A stretch of 64,000 nucleotides of DNA from Paenibacillus mucilaginosus 3016 (GTDB taxonomy: Bacteria; Bacillota; Bacilli; Paenibacillales; NBRC-103111): contig NC_016935.1 in the NCBI RefSeq assembly GCF_000250655.1, forward strand, positions 5,970,001 through 6,034,000, given 5' to 3'. Positions 50,024-58,517 of this stretch are shown here, piece by piece. Both the position numbers and the translations under genes were made by a program. The notes below the pieces were generated by a model. It did not search any database. It was not told where the DNA came from and saw only the letters and a list, made by a program, of their open reading frames with translations. Within the stretch, counting starts at the first letter, position 1. Every line of letters begins with the position of its first letter.

Positions 50024-51201
50024 TAGGCCTGAGGCTGCTGCGCGCCGCGGGCCTGCAGCACCTCATAGAAATCCGGCGAGCCGGTCAGCAGCCACTGGCG
50101 GTGGCGCTCGACGTCTTCATTGTTCTCCGGGTCGCCGTAAGGCCAGCCCTGGCCCATGCCGACGGAATATTCGCGCATGAGGCGCAGCAGCGCCGCCGCC
50201 CAGTTGCGCGTCGCTTCGACATGAGGCACATATGGATATACCCTGTCATAAGCGGCACGGATCAGCATATGCGACACTTCCTGCAGCACGGTCGGCACGT
50301 CGGCTTCGTTCAGCTTGGCCGCCACTTCCTCGGGAAGCTGCACTTCATCCGTCGACGCATGCTGCTCATACGTCTCGGCGGAGATCAGCCCCTGCTCCTT
50401 GGCCACCCACAGCTTGATGCGGTCGAGGGCCGGACGGAAGGCGGTCGGCACCGAGACCGTCAGCTCCGGATCCGGTTCGTCGAGGTTGATCACGAACGAC
50501 TCGCCGAACTTCTGCAGCTTCGCGTTGCCGCGGACGCCAAGCCAGCGCAGCGCCAGCAGGCCGTGTGTACGCACCTTGGCGTCGACCGCATCATTGCGGC
50601 AGACGCGGCGAAGCATCTTCTCGCTGCGCGGATCAGGCAGCATGCACAGCAGGCGGACCGCCGGCAGCACCATCTCCGGGTCCTCCAGCCACTGGCCGAG
50701 GTGGCCGAAGATGTTGTCGATCGACTCCTCAAGCAGCCAGTCCAGCTCGATGCGGCGCAGCGCGTAATCCTTCAGCTCCACCATGCCCTGCTCCTTCAGC
50801 GTCTCCTCGCCATGCTCGGCCACAAGGCCGGCATAGGCCCGCTCCAGGTCGGCGGCAAGCTCGCCCAGATTGGCCTGGTCGGTCTCGGAGATCCCGTTCA
50901 TCTGGATAATGCCGCGGAGCCACTGCGACATGGCCAGCGGGTTATGCTGGAAGAGCATCATCGCGAAGGTGATCATATCGCGGTCGAAGTTCAGCTGCGG
51001 GTTAAGCGCAAAGCGTGCCAGCATCGTCTGGGAGTCGCCTTCCTTGCGCATTAAGCTGAGCGATAAAATAATGCCGTTCCAGGCATTGTTGTTGTTTTTG
51101 TCATCGAGCAGGGCCCGATAAAAGCAGAATGCCGCGGCTCCGTAGGATTCCGCCTGCAGATACTGCCGTCCCATGGTGCCGATATCCCCATATTGACTCA
51201 T
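50023..51201 (-). CDS. Helical-repeat (TPR/HEAT-like) protein of unknown function
   Basis: 392-residue soluble protein. Residues 1-55 resemble a tetratricopeptide unit (YLQAESYGAAAFCFYRALLDDKNNNNAWNGI). Residues 165-220 look like HEAT-type helices around PEMVLPAVRLLCMLPDPRSEKMLRRV and VRTHGLLALRWLGVRGNAKL. The C-terminal third contains EVSHMLIRAAYDRVYPYVPHVEA and a GPY-like end. No enzyme motif is seen; a scaffold role is likely. It is co-transcribed with the DUF2809 gene. A -10-like TATACT lies about 106 bases upstream (51307-51312). Confidence 0.78.
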   Translation of the reverse strand: MSQYGDIGTMGRQYLQAESYGAAAFCFYRALLDDKNNNNAWNGIILSLSLMRKEGDSQTMLARFALNPQLNFDRDMITFAMMLFQHNPLAMSQWLRGIIQMNGISETDQANLGELAADLERAYAGLVAEHGEETLKEQGMVELKDYALRRIELDWLLEESIDNIFGHLGQWLEDPEMVLPAVRLLCMLPDPRSEKMLRRVCRNDAVDAKVRTHGLLALRWLGVRGNAKLQKFGESFVINLDEPDPELTVSVPTAFRPALDRIKLWVAKEQGLISAETYEQHASTDEVQLPEEVAAKLNEADVPTVLQEVSHMLIRAAYDRVYPYVPHVEATRNWAAALLRLMREYSVGMGQGWPYGDPENNEDVERHRQWLLTGSPDFYEVLQARGAQQPQA

Positions 51202-51568
51202 AGTGTAGTCCCTCTCCCAGCCACGTGTAGTACGTATTTTTTTATGATATCAGTCGTTTGTGTTAAGGCGTCACGGCCCAGCATGCGCCGCAAACCCGTC
51301 CTCCACAGTATACCTTATTATGGAGAAACTTTGAAACTTTTTGTATCCGTTTTCTTTAAGAGACGCAAGGATGGAACCAAGACCGGTTACAGGACAGCCG
51401 CCGCTTTCGCCGCCAAGATCAAACGAGTGTACACACGCCCGTCGCTCTTTCCCTAACCGTAATTTCCGCCTGCACATAAGAACGGCCTGTCATCCGCAGA
51501 TCACAGGCCGGCTCTATCTCTATTTTATTTCCAATCCATGTAAAATACCATCCGTCCGGAGCAGCAAA
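51202..51568. other. 367-bp interval between the acyltransferase and repeat-protein genes
   Basis: No gene seen. On the minus strand GGCCTGT/ACAGGCC (51484-51509) could be a weak terminator for the acyltransferase. A TATACT box (51307-51312) with a poor -35 (TTTCAA, 18 bp away) may be the promoter of the downstream gene, leaving an AT-rich leader with TTTTTTT at 51239-51244. Confidence 0.45.
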
Positions 51569-52714
51569 TCAGTTGGCAGCCGTTCCCTTGGCCGGAACCC
51601 CCGGCGGAACGGCGGCAGGCCTGCGGCCCCGCAGGCTGCGGCTGACCCAGCCGTAGGCAATGGCGAGGAACAAGGAGCCGAGAAGCGGCCACAGGAACCC
51701 GATCAGCATGTACAGGTCGTAGGAGAGCATGCCGCCGGTCGGCTGGATCCCGACCCGGTACAAGCTGAGCAGAGCCGGGTGGGCCAGGTAGATGCCGAAG
51801 GAAGCCGCTCCGAGAACAAGCAGTGCTCTATGAACCCCGGGCAGCTTCGGCGTGACGACGGCCCCGACCCAGGTCAGCGCCATGCCGAGAAGCATCGCAT
51901 ACGCGTTCTGGGTCGCTTCGAACCAGGTGTGACTGAAGCCGCCGACACCGTATCGGTCATTGAGGAACAAGGCTCCCAGAGCCAGTCCACCCAGAACCGC
52001 GGCCGGAACGATGAGAACGGCGCCGCGCCGCATCCACTGCATGAAGGCCGAATAATGGATGCCGATATACCCGCCCAGCATGAATACTCCGATGTACGTT
52101 ACAGCCAGAGACGGGCGGTGGTCCAGCGGAGCCACGTAGTGGTTGTACGCGTAGAAACCGGCCTGAATGCCGAAGCCGATCGGCACCATGAGCTTCTCCA
52201 GGATGCCCGAGGCTTTGACGGCAGTCATCATCAGGGGGAAGAGCAGATAAAACTGGATGATAATGATCATGAAGTACAAATGATACCCGACGTCCGCCCA
52301 CTGCAGCATCTTGAGGAACGGGATCCACTCGATCACCACGCTGCGCGTAAAAAGCCACTGATTGAACACATAATAAATAAAAGACCACAGCACGTAAGGA
52401 ATAATGGACGAAACGATCCGCTTGCGGTAGAAGCCCGCCGCCTGCTTCAGGCTCCAGGTGTCATAATAACGGTAGAACAGCACGACACCCGAGATGAAAA
52501 TAAACAGGGGCACGGCGAACAGGCTCATCCGGTTGATGGCGACGAACGCCATCTGTGTCAGGCTTCCCTCAGCCAGAGCCAGATGCGATTCGCCTGCACG
52601 GGCGGTTGCATCCGCCGTGGCATGGATCAGAACCACCGCCAAAATGGCAAACGCCCGAACGATGTCGAGCTCTGCAATCTTGGGACGGCTCTTCTTCCCT
52701 TTTGATGGTTCCAT
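51569..52714 (-). CDS. Acyltransferase 3 family membrane protein
   Basis: 381 residues with about ten membrane helices. The start IAELDIVRAFAILAVVLIHATADATARA contains the conserved RAFAI and histidine near residue 28. Further signature segments are VPLFIFISGVVLFYRY and LVLGAASFGIYLAHPALLSLYRVG. Members add acetyl or other acyl groups to cell-surface polysaccharides or lipids. The ATG has GGAGG six bases upstream. The C-terminus is basic and Pro/Ala-rich. Acceptor unknown. Confidence 0.9.
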   Translation of the reverse strand: MEPSKGKKSRPKIAELDIVRAFAILAVVLIHATADATARAGESHLALAEGSLTQMAFVAINRMSLFAVPLFIFISGVVLFYRYYDTWSLKQAAGFYRKRIVSSIIPYVLWSFIYYVFNQWLFTRSVVIEWIPFLKMLQWADVGYHLYFMIIIIQFYLLFPLMMTAVKASGILEKLMVPIGFGIQAGFYAYNHYVAPLDHRPSLAVTYIGVFMLGGYIGIHYSAFMQWMRRGAVLIVPAAVLGGLALGALFLNDRYGVGGFSHTWFEATQNAYAMLLGMALTWVGAVVTPKLPGVHRALLVLGAASFGIYLAHPALLSLYRVGIQPTGGMLSYDLYMLIGFLWPLLGSLFLAIAYGWVSRSLRGRRPAAVPPGVPAKGTAAN

Positions 52715-52867
52715 GAAGTACCTCCAGGACAAGAGTTCATTCCGTCCATCATAACATAGATGCCCGCTTAGTTTGAACCCCCGCGAAGGTTTAGAGTCAA
52801 GGGAGTCTTCTCCTGTACAATCAGCCGCACTCCCTGGGCCGCCGGGGCCTTTGAATGAGCGGGCAGC

Positions 52868-52898
52868 CAAAAGACCCCGGCGCTGAAGCCCGGGGTCC
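52868..52898 (-). terminator. Terminator after the DksA-type gene
   Basis: GACCCCGG pairs with CCGGGGTC around a nine-base loop, followed by TTTTG on the minus strand. It lies about 125 bases past the stop at 53022. Confidence 0.7.
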
Positions 52899-53021
52899 TG
52901 CCTTCCCAGCCGCCGTTTTTATGCTCACTGTCTCACCGGAGCTGCGTGGAATTTATCTTTGTACGGTTCACCGCCTTATTCCCTTCGCCCTGGGCCCTGC
53001 ACAAGCGGCGGCCGGAAGACT

Positions 53022-53756
53022 TCAGCGGCGCCGGAGCTCCCGGTCCTCAAGCAGCGGCTTCGCCTCGTCCTTATCGACGTATTCTTTGTACGGCGCAGCC
53101 TTCTGCACATGCCGGTCCTTGCCGTCGATGCCGCTGCCCGTGAATTTCTCGATCTCCTCTACATGCCCTCGCCCGTCGAGTTTGTCAGAGGACAGCTGGT
53201 CGTAGGAGGAGACGTCCCGGGCGGCCGCCATCGCCGGCGAATCCGAATTGCCGTAGCTCTCGACGCTCTCCCACGCATCCGCATCGTCGAAGCGGCCGGA
53301 AGCCGCCTGCCGCCCTTCGCCCGCTCCAGCCGGCGGCCGCGTCATAACCTCTTCCTCCACCGGTCTGCGGTCCGGATCGCTTCCGGCGTCGGCATGCTCG
53401 ATACAGACGGCCGAGAAAGGCAGCGCCTCCAGCCGCTCGAACGGGATGCCCTCCCCGCACACCTCGCAGGTGCCGTATGTACCCTCTTCCATCCGGGCGA
53501 GCGCCTTCCCGACCTGCTCCAGCTGGCCGTCCAGCGTCTCATTCACGGCGATATCCCTGCCGCGCTCGAATACCTCCGTCCCGAGGTCTCCGGGATGGTT
53601 ATCCGCCGCGGACAGCTCCCCCGTCGAGTCACGAAGCGATTCTTCGAGGCCCGCCGCCGTCTCGTCGTTGATCTCAAAGTGCTTTGTCAGCTCCTTCTTC
53701 TCTTCGAGCAGCATCTCTTTCAGCCGCTTCTTCTGCGCTTCGGACAAATGGTTCAT
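53022..53756 (-). CDS. TraR/DksA-type zinc finger protein, YteA-like
   Basis: 244 residues. The N-terminus is a coiled-coil (LSEAQKKRLKEMLLEEKKEL) and the DksA-like zinc finger has CEVCGEGIP followed by AVCIEHAD, giving CxxC and CxxH ligands. Acidic segments and ELSAADNHPGDLGTEVFERGRD are typical of the YteA group. The long C-terminal tail (about 100 residues) is charged and probably flexible. Relatives bind the RNA polymerase secondary channel; a role in stress or sporulation is inferred. The ATG follows AAGGAGG. Confidence 0.9.
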   Translation of the reverse strand: MNHLSEAQKKRLKEMLLEEKKELTKHFEINDETAAGLEESLRDSTGELSAADNHPGDLGTEVFERGRDIAVNETLDGQLEQVGKALARMEEGTYGTCEVCGEGIPFERLEALPFSAVCIEHADAGSDPDRRPVEEEVMTRPPAGAGEGRQAASGRFDDADAWESVESYGNSDSPAMAAARDVSSYDQLSSDKLDGRGHVEEIEKFTGSGIDGKDRHVQKAAPYKEYVDKDEAKPLLEDRELRRR

Positions 53757-53918
53757 GGCTTGTCCCTCCTTCGGTGATTTGCTTCTACTTACCCCCGTTC
53801 CCGAAAAAGTGACGCAGCCCGCCGCACAACCGTTAAGCGATGGCACGAGATGCTGCCGGTACGCCGGAGCGATCACAGCCGCTGTTAGAGCGCAGGAGCC
53901 GGCCGGCCCCGAAATCCT

Positions 53919-54962
53919 TCAGGGCCCCGCCAGCAGCCGCTCCACTCTCCTGTCCGCCGCCTTGGCGGTGCAGGTGCGGTACAGATCGGCTTCGTAGAAC
54001 ACCTGGCGCAGGGTGCCGTAGATCTCCTGCACCCGCTGGGCCGCGTCCTTCGCCGTACCGCCTTCCAGGTCCACCGCCGTGGTGATGACTCCCCCCGCGT
54101 TGATGACGTAGTCCGGCGCATACAGGATCCCGAGCTGCTCCAGCCGCTCGCCGTGCCCGGGACGATCCAGCTGATTGTTCGCGGCTCCAGCGACAATCCG
54201 GCAGCGCAGCCTGGGCAGGGTCGCGTCGTTCAGAATCCCGCCGAGCGCGCAGGGCGCGAAGATGTCGCACGGTGCGTCATAGATCGCATCCGGAGCCACA
54301 ACGGCTGCCCCATAGGCTGCCGTCGCCTGACGGGCCTTGCCCCCGTCCGGATCGGATACGGTCAGCGACGCCCCGGCCCCATGCAGATAGCGGCAGAGCG
54401 AAGCGCCTACCTTGCCGAGTCCCTGCACGGCGGCCGTCCTGCCGGCCAGCGACTCGCTGCCGTATGCTTCCTTCGCGGACGCCAGAATGCCGAGGAAGAC
54501 GCCATAGGCCGTCATCTCGGCCGTCAGGCTGCCCGCAGCGCAGAGCGAGCCCGTCTGGTCGGTGACGTGCCGGGTCTCGAGCGCGACCACGTCCATATCG
54601 CGGATTTCGGTGCCGAGGTCCACGCCTGTGATGTAACGGCCGCCGAGCGACTCCACGAACCGGCCGAAGGCCCGCAGCCGCTCCTCCCGCTTGGCCCCGG
54701 CCGGGTCTCCGAGGATCACGGCCTTGCCGCCCCCGTACGGCAGTCCGGCCATGGCCGACTTGTAGGTCATTCCCTTGGCCAGCCGCAGCGCATCCGCGGC
54801 CGCGTCGGTGCCGGATGCATAGGGATACAGGCGGCACCCGCCCATGGCCGGTCCCCGTTTCGTGCTGTGCACCGCAATCACGGCCTGCAGTCCGCTGCCC
54901 GGATCGCTGGCAAACGCCAGCTGCTCGCAGCCAAAGTCTCTCATCGCTTCCAGCACATCCAT
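53919..54962 (-). CDS. Glu/Leu/Phe/Val dehydrogenase family protein
   Basis: 347-residue NAD-dependent amino-acid dehydrogenase that deaminates a branched-chain or aromatic amino acid to its keto acid. The substrate domain has KRGPAMGGCRLYPYASG and the catalytic lysine in GLPYGGGKAVILGDP. The nucleotide domain has AVQGLGKVGASL and AGAANNQLDRPGHG. The ATG at 54962 follows AAGGAGGG. Leucine versus phenylalanine preference cannot be read. No other branched-chain degradation genes adjoin it. Confidence 0.92.
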   Translation of the reverse strand: MDVLEAMRDFGCEQLAFASDPGSGLQAVIAVHSTKRGPAMGGCRLYPYASGTDAAADALRLAKGMTYKSAMAGLPYGGGKAVILGDPAGAKREERLRAFGRFVESLGGRYITGVDLGTEIRDMDVVALETRHVTDQTGSLCAAGSLTAEMTAYGVFLGILASAKEAYGSESLAGRTAAVQGLGKVGASLCRYLHGAGASLTVSDPDGGKARQATAAYGAAVVAPDAIYDAPCDIFAPCALGGILNDATLPRLRCRIVAGAANNQLDRPGHGERLEQLGILYAPDYVINAGGVITTAVDLEGGTAKDAAQRVQEIYGTLRQVFYEADLYRTCTAKAADRRVERLLAGP

Positions 54963-55147
54963 CTCTAAGCCCTCCTTCATCCCTCTGGCGGCCGGCCTGC
55001 GCAAGCCGGAGATCAGCCGGCAGAGAGGCCCTTCTGTCACAGCATATGCCCGAAAGACAGGACTGGTGCCCAAGGGGAAGCGATCCCCGATGAAGGCTTC
55101 CGGCGGGGTCGGAGATCCGAAATATACGATAGCGATATACGTCGAAC

Positions 55148-55173
55148 AGCCCTGCGGTAAGTACCCGCAGGGC
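55148..55173 (-). other. Perfect 10-bp hairpin downstream of the methyltransferase gene
   Basis: AGCCCTGCGG (55148-55157) pairs with CCGCAGGGCT (55164-55173). No T-run follows on the minus strand. It lies between the methyltransferase stop and the dehydrogenase start and may be a weak terminator. Confidence 0.55.
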
Positions 55174-55251
55174 TCCCGGAACAAGAGGGAATCCTATCGA
55201 ACAGCCTCTTGATCCGATACAGCGGAACAGGCTGCCGCGCCGAAGGTCTGC

Positions 55252-55980
55252 CTAGCGCGGCGGCTTGCGTGCCCCGAAAGCGACACAGTGCCCTTTCATC
55301 AGCACCGGCACGTCGCCGCGGTTGATCCCGAGATGCAGCGGCTCGACTTCGGCATGGAGCTCCTCCCAGCCTTCCGCCGCCTCACGCAGCAGCTTCAGCG
55401 CCTCGTCCGACTTCAGCACGACCTCGATCATCGTCTCGCGCTTCGCTCCCGTGCGCTTGTCGAACTCCTCGATGTCGGTATTCATCAGGATGCAGAGAAT
55501 CCCGCCCGGGCGCACGCCTTCGGCCATCGACCGCACCGTGCGCTTTAGCACCTCCTCCGACCCGCAGTGCTCCATCGCCCCGGCTGCCAGGATGTAATCG
55601 TAGGCTTCCTTGCCGATGGCCACCTCTCCGAGGTCCGCCTGCTCGCATGTCACCGCCTCCTCGACGCCGTAGCGGCGGCAGTACTCCTTCAGCTTCTGCA
55701 GCGCCGAATCGAGCAGGTCGACGCAGTGGACCGAACCGCCGGACGGCATGAACCGCTTCGCCAGCGGAATCGCGTTGCGTCCGACGCCGCTGCCAAGATC
55801 AAGCACCCGCACGGGCTGCGGCTGATTCCGCTTTTCATCCAGTTTCTCGGCCAGCTCCATCACCAGCGGAATCGGCCGGCTGAGCCAGGAGCCTTTTTGA
55901 TACAGGTGAACCTTCTTGTAGTACTGCTCGTGATACTGCCTCTCCGCCTGACGGATGCGTCTGAGCTTGACGGAATTCAT
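55252..55980 (-). CDS. Class I SAM-dependent methyltransferase
   Basis: 242 residues. The SAM-binding motif I is VRVLDLGSGVGRNAIPLA (about residues 57-74), followed by SVHCVDLLDSALQKLKEY and the AYDYILAAGAMEHCGSEE acidic loop. The N-terminus is basic and helical. Relatives include tellurite-resistance/TehB-like methyltransferases, but the acceptor is unknown. The gene is monocistronic. Confidence 0.88.
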   Translation of the reverse strand: MNSVKLRRIRQAERQYHEQYYKKVHLYQKGSWLSRPIPLVMELAEKLDEKRNQPQPVRVLDLGSGVGRNAIPLAKRFMPSGGSVHCVDLLDSALQKLKEYCRRYGVEEAVTCEQADLGEVAIGKEAYDYILAAGAMEHCGSEEVLKRTVRSMAEGVRPGGILCILMNTDIEEFDKRTGAKRETMIEVVLKSDEALKLLREAAEGWEELHAEVEPLHLGINRGDVPVLMKGHCVAFGARKPPR

Positions 55981-56072
55981 GGGACCCCCTCCTCTGTCTG
56001 CTGCGGTAAACCGCTTGTACCTACAGCATTTCCTATGGAGGTTTACCCCAGCCTCCGCCGCTTTGACTCTCC

Positions 56073-56165
56073 AAATTACATATCCACAAATCAGCTCTTA
56101 TCAAAATTACATATCCACAAATCAGCTCTTATCAAAATTACATATCCACAAATCAACTCCTATCA
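56073..56165. repeat. 31-bp tandem repeat across the stop codon of the ArAE-type gene
   Basis: Three copies of a 31-bp unit at 56073-56103, 56104-56134 and 56135-56165. Copies 1 and 2 are identical; copy 3, which contains the stop codon of the exporter gene at 56153-56155, differs by two substitutions. On the gene's sense strand each unit begins TGATA and carries ATTTGTGGATATGTAAT. The two extra copies lie in the 3' untranslated region. Confidence 0.95.
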
Positions 56166-57229
56166 AAATTTCTGCGCAGACGCTCGAGCGAGAAGTCCAG
56201 CGGGTCCTTCAGGTCCGCTCCGCCCTTGAACTGCTCCACAAGGCGGTTCAGCCGGCCGGTCTGGTACCCGTAGTCGTACATCACGGCCGCCACGACGGAC
56301 AGCCGGACCGAGCCCTCAAGGCCCTGGCTGCAGCGGTGCACCACCCAGTCCATGAACCGGGTGTTCTCTTCCTCGAAGTTCTCGGCTTCCTGGCTGTCCG
56401 GCTTCAGCTTGTCGTCGAACTTCAGCATGACATGCTCATGGTACTTGATCAGCCGCTCCAGGTGGTGGTCGAACATCTCGTCGGCCTCCGGCGAACGGCC
56501 GGCCCCGAAGTAGTGCTCGTCGATGACATCCAGCACCTCGGCGCCCTTCTCCATCGTGTGAAGCATCTGCTTATACACGACAAGATGACGCGAGCGGCTG
56601 TATTTGGCCCGCTTGAGCTTCTTCTGCTCTTCCTCGAAGAGCGAATATTTGCCTGCGAGCAACTTCAATGCGCCGCCCAGCGCGGCCTTTTCCTCCCGGA
56701 AGACGGACTCCTTGATCTCGTCGGAGATCACGGTCCGCAGGAGCAGCGACATCTTCTGGAATACGGAGTGGATCTGCGAGACGAACTGCTCCTTCGGCTT
56801 CGGCGGAATGAAGAAGATGTTGACGAGGAACGCCGCGCCGATCCCGACCAGAGAAAGCAGGAACCGGTTGAGGGCAAAATCCCACTGCCCCGACGCCTCC
56901 ATCACCGCTACGACCGTGACGAGCGTGATGCCTATCGTTTCTTCCATTTTCATTTGAAGACAGATAAGAATGACAAGGATGCAGACAATCCCGATCGCAA
57001 GCGGCTCGTTCGAGAAAAAGCGTCCGGCCGCCAGCGCCAGCGCCGCTCCGAGCACGTTGGTCTGCAGCTGGTCCAGAAAATAGCGCCACGACCGGTAGAT
57101 CGACGGCTGCATGGCGAAGATCGCCGCGACCGCCGCAATGACCGGCGAGGCCGATCCCAGCAGCAAGGCCACATACAGGGACAGGGTGACCGCGATCCCC
57201 GTCTTGAGCACACGGGCTCCCAAAGCCAC
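56153..57229 (-). CDS. Aromatic acid exporter (ArAE_1/DUF939) family protein
   Basis: 358 residues from a GTG with AAGGAG eight bases upstream; a GTG nine bases earlier is too close to the ribosome binding site. Five to six helices occupy the first 140 residues (LKTGIAVTLSLYVALLLG, then MQPSIYRSWRYFLDQLQTNV, and IGIGAAFLVNIFFIP). The rest is a helical cytoplasmic domain (YSRSRHLVVYKQMLHTMEKG). The family contains B. subtilis YgaE/YqjA-type proteins and is thought to export aromatic or organic acids. The 3' end is repeated downstream. Confidence 0.9.
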   Translation of the reverse strand: MALGARVLKTGIAVTLSLYVALLLGSASPVIAAVAAIFAMQPSIYRSWRYFLDQLQTNVLGAALALAAGRFFSNEPLAIGIVCILVILICLQMKMEETIGITLVTVVAVMEASGQWDFALNRFLLSLVGIGAAFLVNIFFIPPKPKEQFVSQIHSVFQKMSLLLRTVISDEIKESVFREEKAALGGALKLLAGKYSLFEEEQKKLKRAKYSRSRHLVVYKQMLHTMEKGAEVLDVIDEHYFGAGRSPEADEMFDHHLERLIKYHEHVMLKFDDKLKPDSQEAENFEEENTRFMDWVVHRCSQGLEGSVRLSVVAAVMYDYGYQTGRLNRLVEQFKGGADLKDPLDFSLERLRRNFDRS

Positions 57230-57364
57230 AGCAATCACTCCTTCTAGGTTGGCAAGAGTACATCCAGCCTATATCTTACACGGGATGGCCCCGATTGGCA
57301 AAGCGCCCCCGCTCCCTGTTATTACCCGCAAATCGCGGGTCCTTGCCTGCAAGCCCGACACAGC

Positions 57365-57393
57365 AAAAAACGCCTGCCGGGGAGGACAGACGT
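57365..57393 (-). terminator. Terminator of the phoX-tatA-tatC operon
   Basis: ACGTCTGTC pairs with GGCAGGCGT (two G-U pairs) and is followed by TTTTTTG on the minus strand, about 16 bases past the tatC stop. Confidence 0.8.
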
Positions 57394-57408
57394 TCTTCAG
57401 GAGGGGGG

Positions 57409-58149
57409 TCAGGACTGCGGCACTTCCGCCGGGGCGGCGGCCAGCTGTTTGCGGTAGACCCATTTGGAGAGCGTGATGCTGAATTCGTAGAGAATCAGCA
57501 GGGGCACGATGACGAGGATGTCGCTGATAAAATCGGGGGGCGTGATCGTAATCGAGATGACCGTGAGCAAAAAGTACGCCATCTTGCGCATTTTGGCGAG
57601 ACGCAGCGGATTCAGAATCCCGATTTTCGTGAGGAACATGACAACCACGGGCATCTCGAACAGAAGCCCGAAAGGCAGCGTCAGGTTCAGCATGAAGCGG
57701 AAATATTTGTCCGCCGTGTACATCGTCTCCACTTGGCCCTGGGCCATTCCCTTCAGGAACGAGAGCACCATCGGGAAGAGCACGAAATAACCGAATGCAA
57801 TGCCTGCGGCGAACAGAACCGCCAGTGCGGGAATGTAGCCGAGCGCCGCTCTTCGCTCCTCCGGCGTCAGGGCCGGACGGACGAACTTCCATACCTGCAG
57901 TCCCGCTACCGGGATGGTTACGGCAAGCGCGAAGACGCCGGAGATCATCAGGTACACCCAGAGGATGTCTGTCGGACCGAGCACCGTCAGCTTGCCGTCC
58001 ATGTCGCTTACGAGCCAGCTGTAGATGGGCTTCGCGTACAGGAAGGCCGCCACGAGGGCCACCAGGAAGGAAGCGAAGGTAATGATGAGCCGCTTGCGCA
58101 GCTCCTCCAGATGGGTATAAACATGCGTATCTTGCCCGGAACTTGTCAA
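57409..58149 (-). CDS. tatC: Sec-independent protein translocase TatC
   Basis: 246 residues, six membrane helices, forming the receptor of the twin-arginine translocase. The signature THLEELRKRLII begins at residue 11, and FVRPALTPEERRAALGYIPAL is conserved. The start is a TTG (58149) with GGAGGA eight bases upstream. It follows tatA by 73 bases and ends with a terminator. The pairing with phoX suggests a translocase dedicated to this substrate, as with TatAdCd and PhoD in B. subtilis. Confidence 0.94.
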   Translation of the reverse strand: MTSSGQDTHVYTHLEELRKRLIITFASFLVALVAAFLYAKPIYSWLVSDMDGKLTVLGPTDILWVYLMISGVFALAVTIPVAGLQVWKFVRPALTPEERRAALGYIPALAVLFAAGIAFGYFVLFPMVLSFLKGMAQGQVETMYTADKYFRFMLNLTLPFGLLFEMPVVVMFLTKIGILNPLRLAKMRKMAYFLLTVISITITPPDFISDILVIVPLLILYEFSITLSKWVYRKQLAAAPAEVPQS

Positions 58150-58222
58150 GCTGCAACTCCTCCGTAACACAGACCGCAGCCCCCCGCTCCATCACAATCG
58201 GGCGGGAGACCGCACGTCCCTT

Positions 58223-58483
58223 TTACTTCTTGCCGTCCGCCGCCAGTGTCGGCTGCACTTCGACCGCGGATGCGGTGCCCGTGCCGGAAACCGGCTTGTC
58301 CTGCGGCTTGTCGGCCTGCCCCTTGTCCTCGTCGTTGATAAGGCCGCGTGTGGCGCTCTTGAACTCGCTGAGCGTCCGGCCGAAGGCACGGCCTAGCTCC
58401 GGCAGCTTTGAAGGTCCGAAGATGATGAGCGCGATGATCAGAATAAGTATGAGACCGGGTATGCCGATATTGCCGAATGGCAT
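58223..58483 (-). CDS. tatA: Sec-independent protein translocase TatA
   Basis: 86 residues: a single helix ([20 protein letters not shown]), the hinge [20 protein letters not shown] and a short charged tail rich in Asp/Lys/Gln. It forms the pore of the Tat system. The gene lies 34 bases after phoX and precedes tatC. No TatB is present, as is usual in Gram-positive minimal systems. Confidence 0.95.
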   Translation of the reverse strand: MPFGNIGIPGLILILIIALIIFGPSKLPELGRAFGRTLSEFKSATRGLINDEDKGQADKPQDKPVSGTGTASAVEVQPTLAADGKK

Positions 58484-58517
58484 GGGGTTCAGCTCCTTTG
58501 CTTGGGAAGGAATCCCT

